A stretch of DNA of 64,000 nucleotides. Source: Plumapathes pennacea (taxonomy: Eukaryota; Cnidaria; Anthozoa; Antipatharia; Myriopathidae). This document shows, piece by piece, positions 14,629 to 28,900 of the stretch. Made by a program: the position numbers and the translations under genes. The stretch covers positions 14,141,578-14,205,577 of the forward strand of contig OZ038470.1 of assembly GCA_964036295.1 (NCBI GenBank). The letters run 5' to 3'. Within the stretch, counting starts at the first letter, position 1; each line of letters begins with the position of its first letter. Under the pieces are notes generated by a model. That model had not been told where the DNA came from. It did not search any database and saw nothing but the letters and a program-made list of their open reading frames with translations.

Positions 14629-16995
14629 TGGTCAAAGTCAGACTTAGTTAGGGTTTGACCCAGGCTCTTAGGGTTTATAAATCAAAATTATTTGGTGCTT
14701 CAGTTCTACTCAAAGACTGAAAATAGGCAGTTGAGATGGTAAATGATAGGAATCAGCCTTTTGATTTTGAAAATATGTTTTATTCTTGGAGAAAACACTG
14801 GTCAAACTCAGACATAGATGGGGTTTGACCCAGGCTCCTAGGGTTTATAAACCAAAAATTTTTTGGCGCTTTAGTGCAACTCAAACACTGGAAATAGGCA
14901 GTCGAGATGGTAAAAGATAGGAATCAGCCTTTTGATTTTGAAAATATGTTTTATTCTTGGAGAAAACACTGGTCAAAGTCAGACCTAGTTAGGGTTTGAC
15001 CCAGGCTCCTAGGGTTTATAAACCAAAATATTTTGGTCCTCGAGTTCAACTCAAACACTGGAAATAGGCAGTCGAGATGGTAAATGATAGGAATCAGCCT
15101 TTTGATTTTGAAAATATGTTTTATTCTTGGAGAAAACACTGGTCAAACTCAGACATAGTTGGGGTTTGACCCAGGCTCCTAGGGTTTATAAACCAAAAAT
15201 TTTTTTGGTGCTTTAGTGCAACTCAAACACTGGAAATAGGCAGTCGAGATGGTAAATGATAGGAATCAGCCTTTTGATTTTGAAAATATGTTTTATTCTT
15301 GGAGAAAACACTGGTCAAACTCAGACATAGTTGGGGTTTGACCCAGGCTCCTAGGGTTTATAAACCAAAATATTTTGGTGCTTTAGTGCAACTCAAACAC
15401 TGGAAATAGGCAGTCGAGATGGTAAATGATAGGAATCAGCCTTTCGATTTTGAAAATATGTTTTATTCTTGGAGAAAGCACTGGTCAAACTCAGACTTAG
15501 TTGGGGTTTGACCCAGGCTCCTACGGTTTATAAACCAAAAATTTTTTGGTGCTTTAGTTGAACTCAAACACTGGAAATAGGCAGTTGAGATGGTAAATGA
15601 TAGGAATCAGCCTTTTGATTTTGAAAATATGTTTTATTCTTGGAGAAAACACTGGTCAAAGTCAGACTTAGGTAGGGTTTGACCCAGGCTCCTACGGTTT
15701 GTAAACCAAAAATTTTTTGGTGCTTTAGTTCAACTCAAACACTGGAAATAGGAGTTGAGATGGTAAATGATAGGAATCAGCCTTTTAATTTTGAAAATAT
15801 GTTTTATTCTTGGAGAAAACACTGGTCAAACTCAGACATAGTTGCGGTTTGACCCAGGCTCCTAGGGTTTATAAACCAAAATTTTTTTGTTGCTTTAGTT
15901 CAACTCAAACACTGGAAATAGGCAGTCGAGATGGTAAATGATAGGAATCAGCCTTTTGATTTTAAAAATATGTTTTATTCTTGGAGAAAACACTGGTCAA
16001 AGTCAGACCTAGTTAGGGTTTGACCCAGGCTCCTAGGGTTTATAAACCAAAATATTTTGGTCCTCGAGTTCAACTCAAACACTAGAAATAGGCAGTCGAG
16101 ATGGTAAATGATAGGAATCAGCCTTTTGATTTTGAAAATATGTTTTATTCTTGGAGAAAACACTGGTCAAACTCAGACATAGATGGGGTTTGACCCAGGC
16201 TCCTAGGGTTTATAAAGCAAAGATTTTTTGGCGCTTTAGTGCAACTCAAACACTGGAAATAGGCAGTCGAGATGGTAAATGATAGGAATCAGCCTTTTGA
16301 TTTTGAAAATATGTTTTATTCTTGGAGAAAACACTGGTCAAAGTCAGACTTAGTTAGGGTTTGACCCAGACTCCTAGGGTTTATAAATCAAAATTATTTG
16401 GTGCTTCAGTTCAACTCAAAGACTGAAAATAGGCAGTTGAGATGGTAAATGATAGGAATCAGCCTTTTGATTTTGAAAATATGTTTTATTCTTGGAGAAA
16501 ACACTGGTCAAAGTCAGACATAGTTGGGGTTTGACCCAGGCTCCTAGGGTTTATAAACCAAAATATTTTGTTCCTCGAGTTCAACTCAAACACTGGAAAT
16601 AGGCAGTCGAGATGGTAAATGATAGGAATCAGCCTTTTGATTTTGAAAATATGTTTTATTCTTGGAGAAAACACTGGTCAAAGTCAGACTTAGTTAGGGT
16701 TTGACCCAGGCTCCTAGGGTTTATAAATCAAAATTATTTGGTGCTTCAGTTCAACTCAAAGACTGAAAATAGGCAGTTGAGATGGTAAATGATAGGAATC
16801 AGCCTTTTGATTTTGAAAATATGTTTTATTCTTGGAGAAAACACTGGTCAAAGTCAGACTTAGTTAGGGTTTGACCCAGACTCCTAGGGTTTATAAATCA
16901 AAATTATTTGGTGCTTCAGTTCAACTCAAAGACTGAAAATAGGCAGTTGAGATGGTAAATGATAGGAAGCAGCCTTTTGATTTTGAAAATATGTT

Positions 16996-19900
16996 TTATT
17001 CTTGGAGAAAACACTGGTGAAAGTCAGACCTAGTTAGGGTTTGACCCAGGCTCCTAGGGTTTATAAACCAAAATATTTTGGTCCTCGAGTTCAACTCAAA
17101 CACTGGAAATAGGCAGTCGAGATGGTAAATGATAGGAATCAGCCTTTTGATTTTGAAAATATGTTTTATTCTTGGAGAAAACACTGGTCAAAGTCAGACT
17201 TATTTAGGGTTTGACCCAGGCTCGTAGAGTTTATAAACCAAAATATTTTGGTCCTCGAGTTCTACTCAAACACTGGAAATAGGCAACCGAGATGGTAAAT
17301 GATAGGAATCAGCCTTTTGATTTTGAAAATATGTTTTATTCTTGGAGAAAACACTGGTCAAACTCAGACATAGTTGGGGTTTGACCCAGGCTTCTAGGGT
17401 TTATAAACCAAAATTTTTTTGGTGCTTTAGTGCCACTCAAACACTGGAAATAGGTAGTCGAGATGGTAAATGATAGGAATCAGCCTTTTGATTTTGAAAA
17501 TATGTTTTATTCTTGGAGAAAGCACTGGTCAAAGTCAGACTTAGTTAGGGTTTGACCCAGGCTCCTAGGGTTTATAAATCAAAATTATTTGGTGCTTCAG
17601 TTCAACTCAAAGACTGAAAATAGGCAGTTGAGATAGTAAATGATAGGAATCAGCCTTTTGATTTTGAAAATATGTTTTATTCTTGGAGAAAACACTGGTC
17701 AAACTCAGACATAGTTGGGGTTTGACCCAGGCTCCTAGGGTTTATAAACCAAAATATTTTGGTGCTTTAGTGCAACTCAAACACTGGAAATAGGCAGTCG
17801 AGATGGTAAATGATAGGAATCAGCCTTTTGATTTTTAAAATATGTTTTATTCTTGGAGAAAACACTGGTCAAACTCAGACTTAGTTGGGGTTTGACCCAG
17901 GCTCCTATGGTTTATAAACCAAAAATTTTTTGGTGCTTTAGTTGAACTCAAACACTGGAAATAGGCAGTCGAGATGGTAAATGATAGCAATCAGCCTTTT
18001 GATTTTGAAAATATGTTTTATTCTTGGAGAAAACACTGGTGAAAGTCAGACCTAGTTAGGGTTTGACCCAGGCTACTAGGGTTTATAAACCAAAATATTT
18101 TGGTGCTTTAGTGCAACGCAAACACTGGAAATAGGCAGTCGAGATGGTAAATGATAGGAATCAGCCTTTTGATTTTTAAAATATGTTTTATTCTTGGAGA
18201 AAACACTGGTCAAACTCAGACATAGTTGGGGTTTGACCCAGGCTCCTATGGTTTATAAACCAAAAATTTTTTGGTGCTTTAGTTGAACTCAAAGACTGAA
18301 AATAGGCAGTTGAGATGGTAAATGATAGGAAGCAGCCTTTTGATTTTGAAAATATGTTTTATTCTTGGAGAAAACACTGGTGAAAGTCAGACCTAGTTAG
18401 GGTTTGACCCAGGCTCCTAGGGTTTATAAACCAAAATATTTTGGTCCTCGAGTTCAACTCAAACACTGGAAATAGGCAGTCGAGATGGTAAATGATAGGA
18501 ATCAGCCTTTTGATTTTGAAAATATGTTTTATTCTTGGAGAAAACACTGGTCAAAGTCAGACTTATTTAGGGTTTGACCCAGGCTCGTAGAGTTTATAAA
18601 CCAAAATATTTTGGTCCTCGAGTTCTACTCAAACACTGGAAATAGGCAACCGAGATGGTAAATGATAGGAATCAGCCTTTTGATTTTGAAAATATGTTTT
18701 ATTCTTGGAGAAAACACTGGTCAAACTCAGACATAGTTGGGGTTTGACCCAGGCTTCTAGGGTTTATAAACCAAAAATTTTTTGGTGCTTTAGTGCCACT
18801 CAAACACTGGAAATAGGTAGTCGAGATGGTAAATGATAGGAATCAGCCTTTTGATTTTGAAAATATGTTTTATTCTTGGAGAAAGCACTGGTCAAAGTCA
18901 GACTTAGTTAGGGTTTGACCCAGGCTCCTAGGGTTTATAAATCAAAATTATTTGGTGCTTCAGTTCAACTCAAAGACTGAAAATAGGCAGTTGAGATAGT
19001 AAATGATAGGAATCAGCTTTTTGATTTTGAAAATATGTTTTATTCTTGGAGAAAACACTGGTCAAACTCAGACATAGTTGGGGTTTGACCCAGGCTCCTA
19101 GGGTTTATAAACCAAAATATTTTGGTGCTTTAGTGCAACTCAAACACTGGAAATAGGCAGTCGAGATGGTAAATGATAGGAATCAGCCTTTTGATTTTTA
19201 AAATATGTTTTATTCTTGGAGAAAACACTGGTCAAACTCAGACTTAGTTGGGGTTTGACCCAGGCTCCTATGGTTTATAAACCAAAATTTTTTTGGTGCT
19301 TTAGTTGAACTCAAACACTGGAAATAGGCAGTCGAGATGGTAAATGATAGCAATCAGCCTTTTGATTTTGAAAATATGTTTTATTCTTGGAGAAAACACT
19401 CGTCAAACTCAGACTTAGTTGGGGTTTGACCCAGGCTCCTACGGTTTATAAACCAAAAATTTTTTGGTGCTTTAGTTGAACTCAAACACTGGAAATAGGC
19501 AGTCGAGATGGTAAATGATAGGAATCAGCCTTTTGATTTTGAAAATATGTTTTATTCTTGGAGAAAACACTGGTCAAACTCAGACTTAGTTGGGGTTTGA
19601 CCCAGGCTCCTACGGTTTATAAACCAAAAATTTTTTGGTGCTTTAGTTGAACTCAAACACTGGAAATAGGCAGTCGAGATGGTAAATGATAGGAATCAGC
19701 CTTTTGATTTTGAAAATGTGTTTTATTCTTGGAGAAAACACTGGTCAAAGTCAGACTTAGGTAGGGTTTGACCCAGGCTCCTAGGGTTTATAAACCAAAA
19801 ATTTTTTGGTCCTTCAGTTCAACTCAAAGACTGGAAATAGGCAGTTGAGATGGTAAATGATAGGAATCAGCCTTTTGACTTTGAAAATATGTTTTATTCT

Positions 19901-22900
19901 TGGAGAAAACACTGGTCAAACTCAGACATAGTTGGGGTTTGACCCATGCTCCTAGGGTTTATAAACTAAAATTTTTTTGGTGCTTTAGTTCAACTCAAAC
20001 ACTGGAAATAGGCAGTCGAGATGGTAAATGATAGGAATCAGCCTTTTGATTTTAAAAATATGTTTTATTCTTGGAGAAAACACTGGTCAAAGTCAGACCT
20101 AGTTAGGGTTTGACCCAGGCTCCTAGGGTTTATAAACCAAAATATTTTGGTCCTCGAGTTCAACTCAAACACTGGAAATAGGCAGTCGAGATGGTAAATG
20201 ATAGGAATCAGCCTTTTGATTTTGAAAATATGTTTTATTCTTGGAGAAAACACTTGTCAAACTCAGACATAGTTGGGGTTTGACCCAGGCTACTAGGGTT
20301 TATGAACCAAAATATTTTAGTTCTCGAGTTCAACTCAAACACTGGAAATAGACAGTCGAGATGGTAAATGATAGGAATTAGCCTTTTGATTTTGAAAATA
20401 TGTTTTATTCTTGGAGAAAACACTGGTCAAACTCAGACATAGTTGGGGTTTGACCCAGGCTCCTAGGGTTTATAAACCAAAATATTTTAGTCCTCGAGTT
20501 CAACTCAAAGACTGAAAATAGGCAGTTGAGATGGTAAATGATAGGAATCAGCCTTTTGACTTTGAAAATATGTTTTATTCTTGGAGAAAACACTGGTCAA
20601 AGTCAGACCTAGTTTATAGGGTTTGACCCAGGCTCCTAGGGTTTATAAACCAAAATATTTTGGTCCTCGAGTTCAACTCAAACACTGGAAATAGGCAGTA
20701 GAGATGGTAAATGATAGGAATCAGCCTTTTGATTTTGAAAATATGTTTTATTCTTGGAGAAAACACTGGTCAAAGTCAGACTTAGTTAGGGTTTGACCCA
20801 GGCTCCTAGGGTTTATAAACCAAAAATGTTTTGGTGCTTTAGTGCAACTCAAACACTGGAAATAGGTAGTCGAAATGGTAAATGATAGGAATCAGCCTTT
20901 TGATTTTAAAAATATGTTTTATTCTTGGAGAAAACACTGGTCAAAGTGAGACCTAGTTAGGGTTTGACCCAGGCTCCTAGGGTTTATAAACCAAAATATT
21001 TTGATCCTCGAGTTCAACTCAAACACTGGAAATAGGCAGTTGAGATGGTAAATGATAGGAATCAGCCTTTTGATTTTGAAAATATGTTTTATTCTTGGAG
21101 AAAACACTGGTCAAAGTCAGACCTAGTTAGGGTTTGACCCAGGCTCCTAGGGTTTATAAACCGAAATAATTATTTTGGTCCTCGAGTTCAACTCAAACAC
21201 TGGAAATAGGCAGTCGAGATGGTAAATGATAGGAATCAGCCTTTTGATTTTGAAAATATGTTTTATTCTTGGAGAAAACACTGGTCAAACTCAGACATAG
21301 TTGGGGTTTGACCCAGGCTCCTAGGGTTTATAAACCAAAATATTTTGGTCCTCGAGTTCAACTCAAACACTGGAAATAGGCAGTCGAGATGGTGAAAGAT
21401 AGGAATCAGCCTTTTGATTTTGAAAATATGTTTTATTCTTGGAGAAAACACTGGTCAAAATCAGACTTGGTTAGGGTTTGACCCAGGCTCCTAGGGTTTA
21501 TAAATCAAAATTATTTGGTGCTTCAGTTCAACTCAAAGACTGAAAATAGGCAGTTGAGATGGTAAATGATAGGAATCAGCCTTTTGATTTTGAAAATATG
21601 TTTTATTCTTGGAGAAAACACTGGTCAAAGTCAGACCTAGTTAGGATTTGACCCAGGCTCCTAGGGTTTATAAACCAAAATATTTTGGTCCTCGAGTTCA
21701 ACTCAAACACTGGAAATAGGCAGTCGAGATGGTGAAAGATAGGAATCAGCCTTTTGATTTTGAAAATATGTTTTATTCTTGGAGAAAACACTGGTCAAAG
21801 TCAGACCTAGTTAGGGTTTGACCCAGGCTCCTAGGGTTTATAAATCAAAATTATTTGGTGCTTCAGTTCAACTCAAAGACTGAAAATAGGCAGTTGAGAT
21901 GGTAAATGATAGGAATCAGCCTTTTGATTTTGAAAATATGTTTTATTCTTGGAGAAAACACTGGTCAAAGTCAGACCTAGTTAGGGTTTGACCCAGGCTC
22001 CTAGGGTTTATAAACCAAAATATTTTGGTCCTCGAGTTCAACTCAAACACTGGAAATAGGCAGTCGAGATGGTAAATGATAGGAATCAGCCTTTTGATTT
22101 TGAAAATATGTTTTATTCTTGGAGAAAACACTGGTCAAACTCAGACATAGTTGGGGTTTGACCCAGGCTCCTAGGGTTTATAAACCAAAAATTTTTTGGT
22201 GCTTTAGTGCAACTCAAACACTAGAAATAGGCAGTTGAGATGGTAAATGATAGGAATCAGCCTTTTGATTTTGAAAATATGTTTTATTCTTGGAGAAAAC
22301 ACTGGTCAAACTCAGACATAGTTGGGGTTTGACCCAGGCTCCTAGGGTTTATAAACCAAAAATTTTTTGGTGCTTTAGTGCAACTCAAACACTGGAAATA
22401 GGTAGTCGAGATGGTAAATGATAGGAATCAGCCTTTTGATTTTGAAAATATGTTTTATTCTTGGAGAAAACACTGGTCAAAGTCAGACCTAGTTAGGGTT
22501 TGACCCAGGCTCCTAGGGTTTATAAACCAAAATATTTTGGTCCTCGAGTTCAATTCAAACACTGGAAATAGGCAGTCGAGATGGTAAATGATAGGAATCA
22601 GCCTTTTGTTTTTGAAAATATGTTTTATTCTTGGAGAAAACACTGGTCAAACTCAGACATAGTTGGGGTTTGACCCAGGCTCCTAGGGTTTATAAACCAA
22701 AAATTTTTTGGTGCTTTAGTGCAACTCAAACACTGGAAATAGGCAGTCGAGATGGTAAATGATAGGAATCAGCCTTTTGATTTTGAAAATATGTTTTATT
22801 CTTGGAGAAAACACTGGTCAAACTCAGACATAGTTGGGGTTTGACCCAGGCTACTAGGGTTTATAAATCAAAATATTTTAGTTCTCGAGTTCAACTCAAA

Positions 22901-25900
22901 CACTGGAAATAGGCAGTCGAGATGGTAAATGATAGGAATCAGCCTTTTGATTTTGAAAATATGTTTTATTCTTGGAGAAAACACTGGTCAAAGTCAGACT
23001 TAGTTAGGGTTTGACCCAGGCTCCTAGGGTTTATAAACCAAAATATTTTAGTCCTCAAGTTCAACTCAAAGACTGAAAATAGGCAGTTGAGATGGTAAAT
23101 GATAGGAATCAGCCTTTTGATTTTGAAAATATGTTTTATTCTTGGAGAAAACACTGGTCAAACTCAGACATAGTTGGGGTTTGACCCAGGCTCCTAGGGT
23201 TTATAAACCCCATATTTTTTTGGTGCTTTAGTGCAACTCAAACACTGGAAATAGGCAGTCGAGATGGTAAATGATAGGAATCAGCCTTTTGATTTTGAAA
23301 CTATGTTTTATTCTTGGAGAAAACACTGGTCAAAGTCAGACCTAGTTAGGGTTTGACCCAGGCTCGTAGAGTTTTTAAACCAAAATATTTTGGTCCTCAA
23401 GTTCATCTCAAACACTGGAAATAGGCAACCGAGATGGTAAATGATAGGAATCAGCCTTTTGATTTTGAAAATATGTTTTATTCTTGGAGAAAACACTGGT
23501 CAAAGTCAGACTTAGTTAGGGTTTGACCCAGGCTCGTAGAGTTTATAAACCAAAATATTTTGATCCTCGAGTTCAACTCAAACACTGGAAATAGGCAACC
23601 GAGATGGTAAATGATAGGAATCAGCCTTTTGATTTTGAAAATATGTTTTATTCTTGGAGAAAACACTGGTCAAACTCAGACATAGTTGGGGTTTGACCCA
23701 GGCTCCTAGGGTTTATAAACCAAAAATTTTTTGGTGCTTTAGTGCAACTCAAACACTGGAAATAGGTAGTCGAGATGGTAAATGATAGGAATCAGCCTTT
23801 TGATTTTGAAAATATGTTTTTTTCTTGGAGAAAACACTGGTCAAAGTCAGACTTAGTTAGGGTTTGACCCAGGCTCCTAGGGTTTATAAATCAAAATTAT
23901 TTGGTGCTTCAGTTCAACTCAAAGGCTGAAAATAGGCAGTTGAGATGGTAAATGATAGGAATCAGCCTTTTGATTTTGAAAATATGTTTTATTCTTGGAG
24001 AAAACACTGGTCAAACTCAGACATAGATGGGGTTTGACCCAGGCTCCTAGGGTTTATAAAGCAAAGATTTTTTGGCGCTTTAGTGCAACTCAAACACTGG
24101 AAATAGGCAGTCGAGATGGTAAATGATAGGAATCAGCCTTTTGATTTTGAAAATATGTTTTATTCTTGGAGAAAACACTGGTCAAAGTCAGACTTAGTTA
24201 GGGTTTGACCCAGACTCCTAGGGTTTATAAATCAAAATTATTTGGTGCTTCAGTTCAACTCAAAGACTGAAAATAGGCAGTTGAGATGGTAAATGATAGG
24301 AATCAGCCTTTTGATTTTGAAAATATGTTTTATTCTTGGAGAAAACACTGGTCAAAGTCAGACATAGTTGGGGTTTGACCCAGGCTCCTAGGGTTTATAA
24401 ACCAAAATATTTTGGTCCTCGAGTTCAACTCAAACACTGGAAATAGGCAGTCGAGATGGTAAATGATAGGAATCAGCCTTTTGATTTTGAAAATATGTTT
24501 TATTCTTGGAGAAAACACTGGTCAAAGTCAGACTTAGTTAGGGTTTGACCCAGGCTCCTAGGGTTTATAAATCAAAATTATTTGGTGCTTCAGTTCAACT
24601 CAAAGACTGAAAATAGGCAGTTGAGATGGTAAATGATAGGAATCAGCCTTTTGATTTTGAAAATATGTTTTATTCTTGGAGAAAACAGTGGTCAAACTCA
24701 GACATAGATGGGGTTTGACCCAGGCTCCTAGGGTTTATAAACCAAAGATTTTTTGGCGCTTTAGTGCAACTCAAACACTGGAAATAGGCAGTCGAGATGG
24801 TAAATGATAGGAATCAGCCTTTTGATTTTGAAAATATGTTTTATTCTTGGAGAAAACACTGGTCAAAGTCAGACTTAGTTAGGGTTTGACCCAGACTCCT
24901 AGGGTTTATAAATCAAAATTATTTGGTGCTTCAGTTCAACTCAAAGACTGAAAGTAGGCAGTTGAGATGGTAAATGATAGGAAGCAGCCTTTTGATTTTG
25001 AAAATATGTTTTATTCTTGGAGAAAACACTGGTGAAAGTCAGACCTAGTTAGGGTTTGACCCAGGCTCCTAGGGTTTATAAACCAAAATATTTTGGTCCT
25101 CGAGTTCAACTCAAACACTGGAAATAGGCAGTCGAGATGGTAAATGATAGGAATCAGCCTTTTGATTTTGAAAATATGTTTTATTCTTGGAGAAAACACT
25201 GGTCAAAGTCAGACTTATTTAGGGTTTGACCCAGGCTCGTAGAGTTTATAAACCAAAATATTTTGGTCCTCGAGTTCTACTCAAACACTGGAAATAGGCA
25301 ACCGAGATGGTAAATGATAGGAATCAGCCTTTTGATTTTGAAAATATGTTTTATTCTTGGAGAAAACACTGGTCAAACTCAGACATAGTTGGGGTTTGAC
25401 CCAGGCTTCTAGGGTTTATAAACCAAAAATTTTTTGGTGCTTTAGTGCCACTCAAACACTGGAAATAGGTAGTCGAGATGGTAAATGATAGGAATCAGCC
25501 TTTTGATTTTGAAAATATGTTTTATTCTTGGAGAAAGCACTGGTCAAAGTCAGACTTAGTTAGGGTTTGACCCAGGCTCCTAGGGTTTATAAATCAAAAT
25601 TATTTGGTGCTTCAGTTCAACTCAAAGACTGAAAATAGGCAGTTGAGATCGTAAATGATAGGAATCAGCCTTTTGATTTTGAAAATATGTTTTATTCTTG
25701 GAGAAAACACTGGTCAAACTCAGACATAGTTGGGGTTTGACCCAGGCTCCTAGGGTTTATAAACCAAAATATTTTGGTGCTTTAGTGCAACTCAAACACT
25801 GGAAATAGGCAGTCGAGATGGTAAATGATAGGAATCAGCCTTTTGATTTTTAAAATATGTTTTATTCTTGGAGAAAACACTGGTCAAACTCAGACATAGT

Positions 25901-28900
25901 TGGGGTTTGACCCAGGCTCCTATGGTTTATAAACCAAAAATTTTTTGGTGCTTTAGTTGAACTCAAACACTGGAAATAGGCAGTCGAGATGGTAAATGAT
26001 AGCAATCAGCCTTTTGATTTTGAAAATATGTTTTATTCTTGGAGAAAACACTGGTCAAAGTCAGACCTAGTTAGGGTTTGACCCAGGCTCCTAGGGTTTA
26101 TAAACCAAAATATTTTGGTGCTTTAGTGCAACTCAAACACTGGAAATAGGCAGTCGAGATGGTAAATGATAGGAATCAGCCTTTTGATTTTTAAAATATG
26201 TTTTATTCTTGGAGAAAACACTGGTCAAACTCAGACTTAGTTGGGGTTTGACCCAGGCTTCTATGGTTTATAAACCAAAAATTTTTTGGTGCTTTAGTTG
26301 AACTCAAAGACTGAAAATAGGCAGTTGAGATGGTAAATGATAGGAAGCAGCCTTTTGATTTTGAAAATATGTTTTATTCTTGGAGAAAACACTGGTCAAA
26401 GTCAGACCTAGTTAGGGTTTGACCCAGGCTCCTAGGGTTTATAAACCAAAATATTTTGGTCCTCGAGTTCAACTCAAACACTGGAAATAGGCAGTCGAGA
26501 TGGTAAATGATAGGAATCAGCCTTTTGATTTTGAAAATATGTTTTATTCTTGGAGAAAACACTGGTCAAAGTCAGACTTATTTAGGGTTTGACCCAGGCT
26601 CGTAGAGTTTATAAACCAAAATATTTTGGTCCTCGAGTTCTACTCAAACACTGGAAATAGGCAACCGAGATGGTAAATGATAGGAATCAGCCTTTTGATT
26701 TTGAAAATATGTTTTATTCTTGGAGAAAACACTGGTCAAACTCAGACATAGTTGGGGTTTGACCCAGGCTTCTAGGGTTTATAAACCAAAAATTTTTTGG
26801 TGCTTTAGTGCCACTCAAACACTGGAAATAGGTAGTCGAGATGGTAATTGATAGGAATCAGCCTTTTGATTTTGAAAATATGTTTTATTCTTGGAGAAAG
26901 CACTGGTCAAAGTCAGACTTAGTTAGGGTTTGACCCAGGCTCCTAGGGTTTATAAATCAAAATTATTTGGTGCTTCAGTTCAACTCAAAGACTGAAAATA
27001 GGCAGCTGAGATAGTAAATGATAGGAATCAGCTTTTTGATTTTGAAAATATGTTTTATTCTTGGAGAAAACACTGGTCAAACTCAGACATAGTTGGGGTT
27101 TGACCCAGGCTCCTAGGGTTTATAAACCAAAATATTTTGGTGCTTTAGTGCAACTCAAACACTGGAAATAGGCAGTCGAGATGGTAAATGATAGGAATCA
27201 GCCTTTTGATTTTTAAAATATGTTTTATTCTTGGAGAAAACACTGGTCAAACTCAGACTTAGTTGGGGTTTGACCCAGGCTCCTATGGTTTATAAACCAA
27301 AAATTTTTTGGTGCTTTAGTTGAACTCAAACACTGGAAATAGGCAGTCGAGATGGTAAATGATAGCAATCAGCCTTTTGATTTTGAAAATATGTTTTATT
27401 CTTGGAGAAAACACTCGTCAAACTCAGACTTAGTTGGGGTTTGACCCAGGCTCCTACGGTTTATAAACCAAAAATTTTTTGGTGCTTTAGTTGAACTCAA
27501 ACACTGGAAATAGGCAGTCGAGATGGTAAATGATAGGAATCAGCCTTTTGATTTTGAAAATATGTTTTATTCTTGGAGAAAACACTGGTCAAACTCAGAC
27601 TTAGTTGGGGTTTGACCCAGGCTCCTACGGTTTATAAACCAAAAATTTTTTGGTGCTTTAGTTGAACTCAAACACTGGAAATAGGCAGTCGAGATGGTAA
27701 ATGATAGGAATCAGCCTTTTGATTTTGAAAATGTGTTTTATTCTTGGAGAAAACACTGGTCAAAGTCAGACTTAGGTAGGGTTTGACCCAGGCTCCTAGG
27801 GTTTATAAACCAAAAATTTTTTGGTCCTTCAGTTCAACTCAAACACTGGAAATAGGCAGTTGAGATGGTAAATGATAGTAATCAGCCTTTTGACTTTGAA
27901 AATATGTTTTATTCTTGGAGAAAACACTGGTCAAACTCAGACATAGTTGGGGTTTGACCCATGCTCCTAGGGTTTATAAACCAAAATTTTTTTGGTGCTT
28001 TAGTTCAACTCAAACACTGGAAATAGGCAGTCGAGATGGTAAATGATAGGAATCAGCCTTTTGATTTTAAAAATATGTTTTATTCTTTGAGAAAACACTG
28101 GTCAAAGTCAGACCTAGTTAGGGTTTGACCCAGGCTCCTAGGGTTTATAAACCAAAATATTTTGGTCCTCGAGTTCAACTCAAACACTGGAAATAGGCAG
28201 TCGAGATGGTAAATGATAGGAATCAGCCTTTTGATTTTGAAAATATGTTTTATTCTTGGAGAAAACACTTATCAAACTCAGACATAGTTGGGGTTTGACC
28301 CAGGCTACTAGGGTTTATGAACCAAAATATTTTAGTTCTCGAGTTCAACTCAAACACTGGAAATAGACAGTCGAGATGGTAAATGATAGGAATTAGCCTT
28401 TTGATTTTGAAAATATGTTTTATTCTTGGAGAAAACACTGGTCAAACTCAGACATAGTTGGGGTTTGACCCAGGCTCCTAGGGTTTATAAACCAAAATAT
28501 TTTAGTCCTCGAGTTCAACTCAAAGACTGAAAATAGGCAGTTGAGATGGTAAATGATAGGAATCAGCCTTTTGACTTTGAAAATATGTTTTATTCTTGGA
28601 GAAAACACTGGTCAAAGTCAGACCTAGTTTATAGGGTTTGACCCAGGCTCCTAGGGTTTATAAGCCAAAATATTTTGGTCCTCGAGTTCAACTCAAACAC
28701 TGGAAATAGGCAGTAGAGATGGTAAATGATAGGAATCAGCCTTTTGATTTTGAAAATATGTTTTATTCTTGGAGAAAACACTGGTCAAAGTCAGACTTAG
28801 TTAGGGTTTGACCCAGGCTCCTAGGGTTTATAAACCAAAAATGTTTTGGTGCTTTAGTGCAACTCAAACACTGGAAATAGGTAGTCGAAATGGTAAATGA

